Shown: positions 22,054-30,411 of the stretch, in pieces
Layout of the letters: every line of letters begins with the position of its first letter
How positions within the stretch are numbered: the first letter of the stretch is position 1
DNA from: an uncultured Phycisphaerales bacterium
GTDB lineage: Bacteria > Planctomycetota > Phycisphaerae > Tepidisphaerales > Tepidisphaeraceae
Direction of reading: 5' to 3'
DNA: 64,000 nucleotides
Assembly (NCBI GenBank): GCA_903871935.1
Contig: CAIQIQ010000006.1
Coordinates: 1-64,000 of the forward strand
The notes under the pieces: model-generated
The model's database searches: none
Told to the model about the DNA's origin: nothing
The model's input: the letters and a program-made list of their open reading frames with translations, nothing else
Program-made: the position numbers and the translations under genes

Positions 22054-23046
22054 TCATGGACGGTGTACCGTCCACATCGCCATATCGCCCAGAGCTGCCT
22101 TAGCCCCATCATCTGCTGTTAGCCACGTGCCCGCGTTCTTATCCTGTCGGAGTGTGTGTTCCAGGAAGGCGAGCGATAGTGCTTTGATGTGGGCCTGGAA
22201 CTGCGGGTCAAGCTTACGGTCTCCGGTCATGCCGGCCAGATGCAGGGCGGCGAGCGTCTCAGTGCCACCGGAGAAGATCATGTGATCGCCGCGTGTGAAG
22301 ATTGCACGATAGCGCTCGTTCTTGGTCATCCGTTCAAAAGCATTCATGCGGCTATCGAGAGTTCCGCCAAGCATGGGCGAATCATCAAGCGTGCCCGTCA
22401 TGTCGAGTACGGGGATGGTGATGCGAGCGTAGCCGGGTGCGCTCATCGGTGCGGGGGCGCTCATGGCGATGGCGCTCTTGATGCGCCGGTCGCGAAGCTT
22501 GCCGTCACCCTGACCGGCGCAGGCCATGGCGGTGAAGCCGCCGAAGGAATGGCCGGCGATGGCGATATGATCCAGGTCGAGTCGGCCGGCCAGGTCATTG
22601 CCCGCCTTGTTCATTGCAGCAAGCTGATCCAGAACGAACGATACGTCCTTGGGGCGATCCGTGGCGTTCTGAGGATCCATGGTCGCCCTGCGCAAGGCAT
22701 CTGCCGGAGTTGCGCCATTCTGAATGGAGGCGCGGATGCTCTCTCCATCGGATCCGTGGTGCTGAACGTGGACGCAGAGGTAACCGTGTGATGCCATGTG
22801 CTGGCCGAAATAGGCGTAGCCCTCGCGCGATCCTCCCAGACCGTGGGAGAAGATGACGATGGAAAGCCTTGCCGGATCATCCTTGGGCATGTACATACGC
22901 ACAGGAACGTCGCGGTCCTGGCGGGCGGCGTCGGTCCACGATCTATCGGTAACGGTGACGTGGAACTCACCGGGTGCGGAGTAGTCCTGAGCGAATGCAC
23001 AGACGCTGGCACATAGGATCGCGTATATCAATGTCGCATTTCGCAT
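22054..23046 (-). CDS. secreted alpha/beta hydrolase of the dienelactone hydrolase/PAF-acetylhydrolase group
   Basis: A 330-residue protein with a signal peptide (MRNATLIYAILCASVCAFAQ, cleavage near 20). The nucleophile elbow GHSFGG is near residue 167, after an oxyanion region FSHGLGGSREG near 67; an acid and a histidine (TRGDHMIF near 250) complete a plausible catalytic triad. The sequence pattern resembles predicted dienelactone hydrolases and chlorophyllase-like proteins. The natural substrate is unknown. It lies downstream of the Crp/Fnr gene on the same strand, separated by a terminator hairpin, so it is probably transcribed on its own. Confidence 0.85.
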   Translation of the reverse strand: MRNATLIYAILCASVCAFAQDYSAPGEFHVTVTDRSWTDAARQDRDVPVRMYMPKDDPARLSIVIFSHGLGGSREGYAYFGQHMASHGYLCVHVQHHGSDGESIRASIQNGATPADALRRATMDPQNATDRPKDVSFVLDQLAAMNKAGNDLAGRLDLDHIAIAGHSFGGFTAMACAGQGDGKLRDRRIKSAIAMSAPAPMSAPGYARITIPVLDMTGTLDDSPMLGGTLDSRMNAFERMTKNERYRAIFTRGDHMIFSGGTETLAALHLAGMTGDRKLDPQFQAHIKALSLAFLEHTLRQDKNAGTWLTADDGAKAALGDMAMWTVHRP

Positions 23047-23109
23047 AGGGTGTCTCCCGCAGAATGATAGCGCCGCGGATCAGGGGATGTTACCAGATTG
23101 GCAAACAAA

Positions 23110-23162
23110 GGACCCGCGGACGCATCGATGTCGGGAATGACTTCGGTGTCGTCCGCGGGTCC
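23110..23162 (-). terminator. rho-independent-type terminator after the Crp/Fnr gene
   Basis: GGACCCGCGGACG at 23110-23122 and CGTCCGCGGGTCC at 23150-23162 form a perfect 13-bp stem with a 27-base loop. Read on the minus strand it lies 33 bases after the regulator stop codon and is followed by TTTGTTTG. The loop is long for a terminator, and the T-run is interrupted. Confidence 0.65.
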
Positions 23163-23194
23163 TGGTCTTGCCGGGGCAGGTAATGCGCCAGGCG

Positions 23195-23956
23195 TTATGA
23201 CTGAGGAGCCGAGACCGGGCTGATGGTAACCGGTGGCGCTGCGGCGGGCGGAGTCTGCGCGGCAGCGCCGGTGGCGCGCTGCATGTACTGCTGCAGGAGC
23301 TGCTCGATGGCGCGGGGGTCAAAGGTCAACTGATTGCGGCCAGTCTGCAGCAGCTTCTGGTCGCGAAGATCCTTCAGGGCGAGGCTCACTGTCTCGCGGG
23401 CGACGCCGATGGCTTGGGCAAGCTGCAGATGGGTTATGTGGAGGACGATGCTCGTGCCGCTGGCCTGGCTGGCGGCCGGCGAATGGCTGAAGCGCACCAA
23501 GGCGCGGAGCAGGCGAGTGTGGCAGTCGTCGAAGACCAGTCGGCTGGACTCTTCGCGAGCGTGACGCAGCCGCTGCGCAAGCGAGCGGACCATTTCCGAG
23601 GCAGCTTTGGGATGCTGCTGGAGCAGCGCGATGAAGCGGTCCAGCGGCACTTCGGAGATGATCACCGGGCCGACGGCGATGGCGCGGGAACCATGGCTCG
23701 ATGCCCCGGCCAGCGCTGCAACGCCGAACCAGTCATTCGGGCCGAGGATCTCGACCAACTGGGACTGCTCCCGGCCGACCGTATACACTCGCACCTGACC
23801 GCGATGAATGAAATACAGCGAGGAAGCTGGGTGGGTAGATTCGAAGATACTGGTGCCGCTATGCAGGCTGACGCGGCGGGCTCCCAGCAAAGGGTTCAGA
23901 AACAGGTCCACCAGCGGGGGGTTCACGTTATTACGGGGGACAGCAACATCAAACAT
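23195..23956 (-). CDS. Crp/Fnr family transcriptional regulator
   Basis: A 253-residue regulator with an N-terminal cyclic-nucleotide-binding-fold domain (about 20-140, SSLYFIHRGQVRVYTVG near 50) and a C-terminal Crp-type winged helix (about 150-225) with the recognition-helix region LAQAIGVARETVSLALKDL. No N-terminal cysteine cluster is present, so it is not an Fnr-type iron-sulfur sensor. The ligand is unknown. The last 30 residues are proline- and alanine-rich and look disordered. The frame opens at TTG 23971, but TGGAG upstream places the likely start at ATG 23956. It is followed by a strong hairpin. Confidence 0.93.
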   Translation of the reverse strand: MFDVAVPRNNVNPPLVDLFLNPLLGARRVSLHSGTSIFESTHPASSLYFIHRGQVRVYTVGREQSQLVEILGPNDWFGVAALAGASSHGSRAIAVGPVIISEVPLDRFIALLQQHPKAASEMVRSLAQRLRHAREESSRLVFDDCHTRLLRALVRFSHSPAASQASGTSIVLHITHLQLAQAIGVARETVSLALKDLRDQKLLQTGRNQLTFDPRAIEQLLQQYMQRATGAAAQTPPAAAPPVTISPVSAPQS

Positions 23957-23971
23957 TTTTAGTATCTCCAA

Positions 23972-24224
23972 ACGTTATGAACGACATACATACAACACAT
24001 GAACACATATGCTCGCTCAGGAGTTGGGTACGTTACGTATGGGCGATGTGTTCGGGAACAGGGCATCAGAATCCCACAGGATTGATGGGAAATGCTTGTG
24101 CCTGCTTGGGTTACAGAAGAATCATGTAAAACTGGGAAGTTTGGGTATAATGGGAATTACAAGCAGATCCGGGATCTTACGGGTCATGCGCATCTGGCAC
24201 AGGGCAATCCGCGCGTTTGAGCAG
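23972..24224. other. intergenic region between the regulator and rlmN
   Basis: An AT-richer stretch upstream of the Crp/Fnr gene and downstream of rlmN. It probably carries the regulator promoter on the minus strand, in the ACATACATACAACACATG area, but no -35/-10 pair is convincing. No RNA gene or operator was recognised. Confidence 0.4.
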
Positions 24225-25256
24225 TCAGCCTTCAATCGTGCGCAGTTGGCCGCAGGCGGCGGCGATGTCCTGGCCACGGGAGCGGCGGAGGTGGGCGACG
24301 ATTCCATTGCTGCGGAGGGTGCCCAGAAAGGCGTCAATCGCTTTGGGGGGAGAGCTCTGGTATGGCCGGCCGGTTGGGTTGTAGGTCAGCAGATTCACAT
24401 GCATCCGCCGCCCGGCGAGCAGTTGTGCCAGCGCCAGGGCCTGTGTTGGCGAATCGTTCACGCTGGCGAGAAGGCAATACTGGATGACCGTAGTCCGGCC
24501 GGTGTTCTCCTGATGAAGTTGGGCGAGAGCCAGCAGGTCGGCGATGGCAAACCGCCGTGCGGGCGGCACCAGTTGAGCTCGGAGTTGATCGTCGGGAGCA
24601 TGGAGAGACAAAGCGAGCTGAACATTGAGCTTCAGGTCGACGAACTGCTGCAGTTGCGGGAGAAGGCCCACTGTGGAAAGGGTGATTTGACGCCAGCCAA
24701 GGTGGGCGGTGTGATCGCCCGCGAGCAGCCGGATCGCTTTGGTCACGTTGGCGAGGTTGAGCAGCGGCTCGCCCATGCCCATCAGGACTATGGTGCGGAG
24801 TATCCGGCCAACGGCGGCGGACTCAGCCTTAAGGGCGAGGTACTGCTCGATGATATCGCCGGTGGTGAGGTTGCGGGTGAAGCCCTGCACGCCGGTGGCG
24901 CAGAAATCACATGCCATGGCACAGCCCGCTTGGGTGGAGAGGCAGCCGGCCGAGCGGTCTGGGCGGTAATCGGGCATGAGGACGGACTCAACCTGTGCGC
25001 CGTCGGGGCAGGCCAGTAGTAGCTTGAGGGTGCCGTCGGCCGATACGCTGCGCGTGACAACCCGGGTGGCAAGCAGGGGGATCTCGGCCACGGCGCGATC
25101 GCGCAGGCGATGTGCGATGGAGACCTGATCGAGTGCCGGCCGGCCGGCCTGGTCGTAGTACGCACGCAGCAGTCGCTTGGCGTGGATAGGCAGATGCCCC
25201 CACTGCACAAACAGAGCGGAAAGCTCTTCGAGGCTGTAATCGGCCAGCGATGGCAT
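24225..25256 (-). CDS. rlmN: 23S rRNA (adenine2503-C2)-methyltransferase RlmN
   Basis: RlmN is a radical SAM enzyme that methylates C2 of A2503 in 23S rRNA and A37 of some tRNAs. The 343-residue product begins MPSLADYSLEELSALF, the usual N-terminal helix. It has the radical SAM cluster motif CAMACDFC near 113, the GMGEPLLN motif and the SLHAPDD segment expected for RlmN, and the family's two substrate cysteines appear to be present. Although the frame is open to 25409, starting further upstream would overlap the divergent lhgO gene. ATG 25256 or the ATG at 25343 are the alternatives; neither has a clear ribosome binding site. Confidence 0.94.
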   Translation of the reverse strand: MPSLADYSLEELSALFVQWGHLPIHAKRLLRAYYDQAGRPALDQVSIAHRLRDRAVAEIPLLATRVVTRSVSADGTLKLLLACPDGAQVESVLMPDYRPDRSAGCLSTQAGCAMACDFCATGVQGFTRNLTTGDIIEQYLALKAESAAVGRILRTIVLMGMGEPLLNLANVTKAIRLLAGDHTAHLGWRQITLSTVGLLPQLQQFVDLKLNVQLALSLHAPDDQLRAQLVPPARRFAIADLLALAQLHQENTGRTTVIQYCLLASVNDSPTQALALAQLLAGRRMHVNLLTYNPTGRPYQSSPPKAIDAFLGTLRSNGIVAHLRRSRGQDIAAACGQLRTIEG

Positions 25257-25344
25257 TGAGGGAGGATCATTCACGGGCTGGGGGAGGATGTAAAGCGGCT
25301 GTCCTTCGCAATCCGGACGGTGGCTTCTATAGTGATCGGCCATC

Positions 25345-26571
25345 ATGAGCAGCAACGTGGATGCAAGTGCCGCTGAACGCTTTGATGTTTCCGTGATTGG
25401 CGGCGGCATCGTGGGACTGGCGACGGCGAAGGCCTTGGTCAGCGCCGGCCGGCGGTCGGTGGTGGTGCTGGAGGCTGAAGATCGCCTTGCGGCACATCAG
25501 ACTGGCAACAACAGCGGGGTCATCCATTCGGGGCTGTACTACAAACCCGGTTCGCTCAAGGCGCAGCTCTGCACCCAAGGCCGCGAAGCGATGTACCGCT
25601 TCTGCCAGGAGCACGGGATCAAACACGAACGCTGTGGCAAGGTCGTGGTGGCGCTGGGTGAAGCTGAGCTGCCGGCGTTGGATGAACTGATCCGGCGGGG
25701 GTCGGCCAATGGTCTGGCGGGACTGCGGCGGATGAGTATCGAGGAGATTCGCGAGCGCGAGCCGCATGTCGCGGGCATTGCGGGGCTGTATGTGGCCGAG
25801 ACAGGAATCGTTGACTTCGCGCAGGTTGCCGAGGCGTATGCGCACGTGGTGCGGCAAGAGGGTGGGGCGGTGCGGACGGGCTGGCGAGTGAAGGCAGTCC
25901 GGACTATGCCCGATGAAATGGTGCTTCAGACATCGCGGGGCGAGGTACGCTGTGGCATGCTGGTGAACTGCGCCGGGCTGCAGTCGGATCGCATCGCCCG
26001 CATGTGCGGGCTGCATCCGGAGGTGCAGATCGTTCCTTTCCGCGGCGAGTACTATAGCCTTGCGCCTGCGGCACACGGCTTGTGCCGGAACCTGATCTAT
26101 CCTGTGCCCGATCCGGCGTTCCCGTTCCTGGGGGTCCACTTCACGCGGATGATCGGCGGCGGGGTGGAGGCGGGGCCCAATGCGGTGCTGGCATTGGCTC
26201 GTGAGGCGTATTCCTGGCGGAAGATATCTCCGGGCGATCTGGCAGAGGTATTGGGCTTCGCCGGGTTCTGGAAGATGGCAAGGCGGTACTGGAGGGTGGG
26301 GGCGGGGGAGATCCGGCGTTCGCTGAGCAAACGGGCATTCCACAAAGCCCTGCAGCGGCTCATGCCGGAACTGAAGATCGAGGATCTTCAGCCCGGCGGC
26401 GCCGGCGTGCGCGCCCAGGCGCTGGAGCGATCGGGGAAGCTGGTGGATGACTTCCGCATCCAGCTTGCGCCGCGCATGGTTCATGTGCTGAATTCCCCAT
26501 CGCCGGCGTGTACGGCATCCATCGCCATCGGACAGCATATTGCACGGTGCGTGATGGAGGGATCGGCATAG
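25345..26571 (+). CDS. lhgO: L-2-hydroxyglutarate oxidase
   Basis: LhgO is an FAD-dependent, membrane-associated oxidase that returns L-2-hydroxyglutarate to 2-oxoglutarate and passes electrons to the quinone pool. The 408-residue product has the dinucleotide motif VIGGGIVGLATAKAL near residue 16, the family hallmark NNSGVIHSGLYYKPGSLKA near 54, and the C-terminal GPNAVLALAREAY and NSPSPACTASIAIG segments. Length fits the family (about 400-420). It is divergent from rlmN, with 88 bases between their preferred starts. Confidence 0.95.
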   Translation: MSSNVDASAAERFDVSVIGGGIVGLATAKALVSAGRRSVVVLEAEDRLAAHQTGNNSGVIHSGLYYKPGSLKAQLCTQGREAMYRFCQEHGIKHERCGKVVVALGEAELPALDELIRRGSANGLAGLRRMSIEEIREREPHVAGIAGLYVAETGIVDFAQVAEAYAHVVRQEGGAVRTGWRVKAVRTMPDEMVLQTSRGEVRCGMLVNCAGLQSDRIARMCGLHPEVQIVPFRGEYYSLAPAAHGLCRNLIYPVPDPAFPFLGVHFTRMIGGGVEAGPNAVLALAREAYSWRKISPGDLAEVLGFAGFWKMARRYWRVGAGEIRRSLSKRAFHKALQRLMPELKIEDLQPGGAGVRAQALERSGKLVDDFRIQLAPRMVHVLNSPSPACTASIAIGQHIARCVMEGSA

Positions 26572-26629
26572 AGTACTGAAACGGGAATGTGCAGACTGGC
26601 GAAGGAAAAGAACCCGGAAGGAGATGGCA

Positions 26630-27130
26630 ATGAGCGGCATAGAGCTTGTCCGTCGGTTACACCAGCATCAGAGGTGGGTGGCGCAGCAGCTATTGCAGGC
26701 ATCGAGCGGGCTGACGCCGGAGCAGTTGAATCAGGTGTTTGAGATAGGGCCGGGTTCGCTGCTGGCGACGCTGAACCACATGTACTCGGCGGAGTTCGTC
26801 TGGTTTGAGGCGATCGAGGGGAATGCTCGGGCTGCGTTTCCGGCCAAACAGGCAGATGTCGAATCGCTTGCGCGGGCGTGGGATGCGCTGGAGGCACGCT
26901 GGCAGGCACTGTTGGGCGGACTCACGGATGAGGATCTGGATCGGCCGGTCGTGAGGATCCGCCCCAGCGCGCCGGACAAGCCGCTGACCTCGCGGCTTTC
27001 CGATGTGCTGCTGCATGGCGGTACGCATGCGTACTACCACACCGCGCAGGCGATCAACATGATGCGGCACTTAGGGGTGCAGCCGTTGCCGGATACGATG
27101 CTGATCGTGATGAGTCGGATGGGGTTGTAG
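26630..27130 (+). CDS. DinB-like four-helix bundle protein
   Basis: A 166-residue protein of the DinB/YfiT metal-binding superfamily. Seen: a first-helix histidine in TLNHMYSAEFVWFEA near residue 46 and the pair of histidines in HGGTHAYYHTAQAINMMRH near 135, which give the three-histidine metal site typical of DinB-like thiol transferases or damage-inducible proteins. The substrate is unknown. GGAAGGAG at 26616-26623 is spaced six bases from ATG 26630 and so favours that start over ATG 26624. It is 58 bases downstream of lhgO. Confidence 0.86.
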   Translation: MSGIELVRRLHQHQRWVAQQLLQASSGLTPEQLNQVFEIGPGSLLATLNHMYSAEFVWFEAIEGNARAAFPAKQADVESLARAWDALEARWQALLGGLTDEDLDRPVVRIRPSAPDKPLTSRLSDVLLHGGTHAYYHTAQAINMMRHLGVQPLPDTMLIVMSRMGL

Positions 27131-27215
27131 GTACGTATCTGGAGGGGATGGAGCGGCGATACACTGCAGTAGTTCCCTTGACATTGGATCACAATGTGGC
27201 CAAAATGACTACAGC

Positions 27216-27524
27216 GTGTGGATCATCAAGCCAATCCGCCTTCAGGACTATTGGACGCTCCATCGGCGCGCAAGACCATCATTGGAGGATTGGCTGAAGA
27301 AGGCCAAGGCGGCGCGGTGGAGGAACTATGCCGACGCGCGGCGAACATTCCGTACCGCCGATCCGGTCGTAGTCGCAAGCGGCCGAACGATCACTGTATT
27401 TGATATCGGCGGCGGCAACTACCGGCTGATAACCGCCGTCCATTACAACACCGGAAAACTGTTCATACTGCGATTTCTCACGCATGCCGAATACGATAAA
27501 GAACAATGGAAAGCTGAGCTATGA
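27216..27524 (+). CDS. HigB-type mRNA interferase toxin
   Basis: A 102-residue HigB (RelE superfamily) toxin, expected to cut mRNA on the ribosome. Seen: the N-terminal VIKPIRLQDYW-like region, the core TVFDIGGGNYRLITAVHY, and the C-terminal signature FLTHAEYDKEQWK. The start is GTG 27216. The stop overlaps the antitoxin ATG by four bases, the toxin-first order typical of HigBA. The same C-terminal signature recurs in the broken copy at 47325-47564. Confidence 0.9.
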   Translation: MWIIKPIRLQDYWTLHRRARPSLEDWLKKAKAARWRNYADARRTFRTADPVVVASGRTITVFDIGGGNYRLITAVHYNTGKLFILRFLTHAEYDKEQWKAEL

Positions 27525-27973
27525 AAACGTTGAAACCGTTGCGCAAACATCGTAATCCTCCGCCGACACTCAAGAGCATTCCCACAGCCTGGGCTGGCCT
27601 GTCCGCGATGTATCCCCTCCGTCCGATCCACGACGGCATCGATCTGAGAAATGCCACCGATATCATCGACGCAATGGCCGGTCACCGACTCACTGCGGAT
27701 CAGGAGGATTACCTCGACGCACTCGCCACGCTGGTGTCTGCATACGAAGCGGAGCATTACCCCCTGCAGACCAGCCACACCAGCGGCCTGGACAGCCTTC
27801 GCTCGCTTCTTGAAGATCACCAGATGACGGCGGCCGACCTGGGCCGATTGCTGGGAATCCACCGAAGTCACGCGGCCAAGATTCTTAAGGATGAGCGCTC
27901 CCTCACCATCGGGCATCTGCTGAAGCTGTCCGAATATTTCAAGGTCGAGCCACAACTGTTCATGGGGCGATGA
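27521..27973 (+). CDS. HigA-type antitoxin with XRE helix-turn-helix
   Basis: A 150-residue antitoxin. The N-terminal half (to about 90) is a toxin-binding region, with the ADQEDYLDALATLVSAYE helix. The C-terminal half (about 95-145) is an XRE-type DNA-binding domain with ADLGRLLGIHRSHAAKIL. It is coupled to the preceding toxin gene by a four-base overlap. Autorepression of the pair is normal for the family, but no operator was identified here. Confidence 0.9.
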   Translation: MKTLKPLRKHRNPPPTLKSIPTAWAGLSAMYPLRPIHDGIDLRNATDIIDAMAGHRLTADQEDYLDALATLVSAYEAEHYPLQTSHTSGLDSLRSLLEDHQMTAADLGRLLGIHRSHAAKILKDERSLTIGHLLKLSEYFKVEPQLFMGR

Positions 27974-28020
27974 TGTTCACCTCTACTGGCCCCAAGTGGC
28001 CTCTCATGAGGTGCGGCTGC

Positions 28021-28941
28021 TCATATTCCCGTGCGTGCGGCTTTGCGGGCGAGGAGACAGAGCATGACGATGCTGGCGGTGGTGATGAGAACTGAGTTGA
28101 GGTGATAGACGGCGGTAATAGTGAAGATTGGATTACCTGTTGTGGAGTAGTAGTACTGCCACATCAGGAACTCCTGCATGGTCACTTGCGTCACGAGTGT
28201 CCCTGCGAGCAACCAAAGTGCCCACGCTCTGCGCTGGCACAGCAGCAGCCCGCATGTGCCTACTGCCAGATACGTGCCTACCAAGGCGACTCTGTCCAAT
28301 GACCAGGGCGACGATGGGAAACCTGCCCAGGAAAACACAGGTAGCATGGCGAGATCAACAAGGACTACGCCTCCCTGTGCCAGAAAAACCCATCCCGTTC
28401 GCGAGATGAGGAACCCAAGGCTGCCTCCATCCTGCGGCGAGCCCAATCGGTTCACGTGAACTGGTTGAAGGACACCTTTGGCGTCGGCACGCCGAAGTAC
28501 GGAGAGCAGCGCGGCAAACAAAGCCGCTACCGGCAAGACGCGGGACGGCAGGAAGAACAACCCGACACGGCCTGCTCCAGCGGACATGTCGAATGCCAGC
28601 TCGAGCAACGGAGCCACCGCGAGCACAATCAGGCTACCGTAGAACCCATAGCGATACCGCCTTGCGATCGCGATGCCGAATATGATAGAGCTCAGGCTGC
28701 ACAACAAGGATGCAAACCTGGACAATCGCTGGAGGTCGCGGAACATGAACTCCAGCGTTAAACCGTAGCTCGCCACACACACAACAACGTAAAACAGCGT
28801 ATAAGCCGTCCCAACGCAGATGACCCACGCCCCCACGAAGCGCAGTACCCAATCCATTGCGCCATCGTCCGTCTGTCTCTCGTAGGACAGCAGAGGGATG
28901 GTTTCAGGCAGACTGGCGGGATCGGGGTCGCGTTGGGTCAT
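28021..28941 (-). CDS. multi-pass membrane protein of unknown function
   Basis: A 306-residue hydrophobic protein with a polar N-terminus (about 35 residues) and roughly seven membrane segments (near 45-65, 85-105, 110-130, 140-160, 190-215, 225-250 and 265-290). No transport or catalytic motif is recognised. The frame is open to 29094, but residues before ATG 28941 are not hydrophobic or conserved-looking, and the start MTQRDPDPASLPE gives a normal cytoplasmic lead. It lies on the minus strand between the HigBA pair and a Gfo/Idh/MocA gene. Confidence 0.72.
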   Translation of the reverse strand: MTQRDPDPASLPETIPLLSYERQTDDGAMDWVLRFVGAWVICVGTAYTLFYVVVCVASYGLTLEFMFRDLQRLSRFASLLCSLSSIIFGIAIARRYRYGFYGSLIVLAVAPLLELAFDMSAGAGRVGLFFLPSRVLPVAALFAALLSVLRRADAKGVLQPVHVNRLGSPQDGGSLGFLISRTGWVFLAQGGVVLVDLAMLPVFSWAGFPSSPWSLDRVALVGTYLAVGTCGLLLCQRRAWALWLLAGTLVTQVTMQEFLMWQYYYSTTGNPIFTITAVYHLNSVLITTASIVMLCLLARKAARTGI

Positions 28942-29116
28942 TCGGTCAGTAGTGTAACAGGATCTTCTCGATGCGGCGATGCAAGAACCAGGGACCGTAT
29001 CATCCCTGCCGGGCTCTGGGGTTGCCAAGGATACAAGAGCGGGCAGGACTGTCCGCGCTCCCATAGGCGCCACCTCGCGCAAAGCGAATCGCACACTGTT
29101 CTTTGCAGAGTTGCTG

Positions 29117-30280
29117 CTACATGCTGATCTTGACGAACTTGCGGGTCTCGCAGGACTCGCGCGCCTTCAGGCACATCAGAGCCGAGAGGATTCCATCTTT
29201 GATGGTGGAGCGGGCGGGCTTGCCGTCGCGCATTGCCATGAGGAAGTCGTGACAGAGTTCCTCATCGCCGCCGCCGTGGCCATCGCCGCCTTCGAACTTC
29301 AGTGTCTCGACCGCGTTCTTGTGGTGGTAGAAGACTTTGAGTTCGCCGGTGTACCAGTCGAATTCGATGGTGCCCTTGTAACCGTAGAGCCGCACTCCGC
29401 GCCGAGCGGCCTTGTTGCGGGCGAAGAAGTTCTGATGGTAGACGCCCTGCACGCCGTTTTCGTACTGGAGCAGGCAGGAGCCGTTGTCTTCGTTCTTGAT
29501 GCCTTTGGCAAATACGCAGAGCTTGTCTTTGCGCATGCGCTCCGCATCACGAATGCGCCGGGTATAAAAGGCGTTGTAGGGGCTCTCCAGACACTTTTCC
29601 GCCTGGGAGCACTTGTCGCAGGTGAGGTCGAAGGGTTTGCCGCCACCCTCCCCGAGCACCCTCTGCGAGTTGACGGCCGCCACGAGTACGGGTTTCTGAT
29701 CCAGGAGAAAGTTCAGATAGTCCAGGTCGTGGGTGGCTTTCTGCAGCCACAGGCCGCCCACCTCATTCCAATTGCGATAGAAGGCGTAGAAATAGGCGTC
29801 GCCGTAGGGGACATCGTTGAAGGCGTTAAAATTCTCGACGGTGCCGATGACGCCGGATTTGATCACCTCTTTGGCTTTGACCGCCAACGGGCTCAGACGC
29901 AGGGGGAACGACACCACGGTCGGGGGCTTGAAGTTCCGGAAAGCCTTGTCCAGTCGGCGGAGCTGCTCCATGCTGATGGCGATGGGCTTTTCGATGAACA
30001 GAGGAACGTTGGCCCTGGCGGCTTTGATGGCCATGTCGGTGTGCATGAAGCAGCGCGTGCCGATCATGATGCCATCGAGCTTCTCACCTTTGAGCATCGC
30101 GTCGGCATGGGGGAAGAATCTTGTGCCGGCCAGGTGCGGATCGTTGAGCGCTTCGATCTGGTTCATCCTCGGGTCGGCGATGGCCTGGATCTTTAGGGGG
30201 ATGTCGAATTTCCGGAGCATCTTGGACATATGCGAGACGCGGTTGCCGTAGCCGATGATGCCGACTCTGAGCTCTTTCAT
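29117..30280 (-). CDS. Gfo/Idh/MocA family oxidoreductase with a cysteine cluster
   Basis: A 387-residue NAD(P)-dependent oxidoreductase, the kind that acts on sugars, inositols or their derivatives. Seen: the Rossmann motif GIIGYGNRVSHM near residue 7, the EKPIAIS motif near 95 with the conserved lysine, and the GGLWLQKATHDLDYLNFLL region near 175 with the conserved histidine-aspartate. Between about 208 and 230 lies CDKC followed by EKC, an unusual short cysteine cluster that could bind a metal. No signal peptide is present. Context with nearby glycoside-hydrolase-like genes suggests a sugar substrate, which is inference. Confidence 0.9.
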   Translation of the reverse strand: MKELRVGIIGYGNRVSHMSKMLRKFDIPLKIQAIADPRMNQIEALNDPHLAGTRFFPHADAMLKGEKLDGIMIGTRCFMHTDMAIKAARANVPLFIEKPIAISMEQLRRLDKAFRNFKPPTVVSFPLRLSPLAVKAKEVIKSGVIGTVENFNAFNDVPYGDAYFYAFYRNWNEVGGLWLQKATHDLDYLNFLLDQKPVLVAAVNSQRVLGEGGGKPFDLTCDKCSQAEKCLESPYNAFYTRRIRDAERMRKDKLCVFAKGIKNEDNGSCLLQYENGVQGVYHQNFFARNKAARRGVRLYGYKGTIEFDWYTGELKVFYHHKNAVETLKFEGGDGHGGGDEELCHDFLMAMRDGKPARSTIKDGILSALMCLKARESCETRKFVKISM

Positions 30281-30411
30281 GTTACTCCTGCTCTGTGCGA
30301 GTGAAGGACTGTGGCATGTGAGTCTATCGAGAAGGGGTCTCTAAGTCAGGCGTTGCACGGAGATGGGCGCGGAGTTGCAACAGGTGGGAATGTAATTGGG
30401 TATACCATGGC
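30281..30411. other. divergent intergenic region
   Basis: A short region between the divergent Gfo/Idh/MocA and GH-like genes. It must carry both promoters, but no convincing -35/-10 pair or operator palindrome was seen. Confidence 0.35.
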
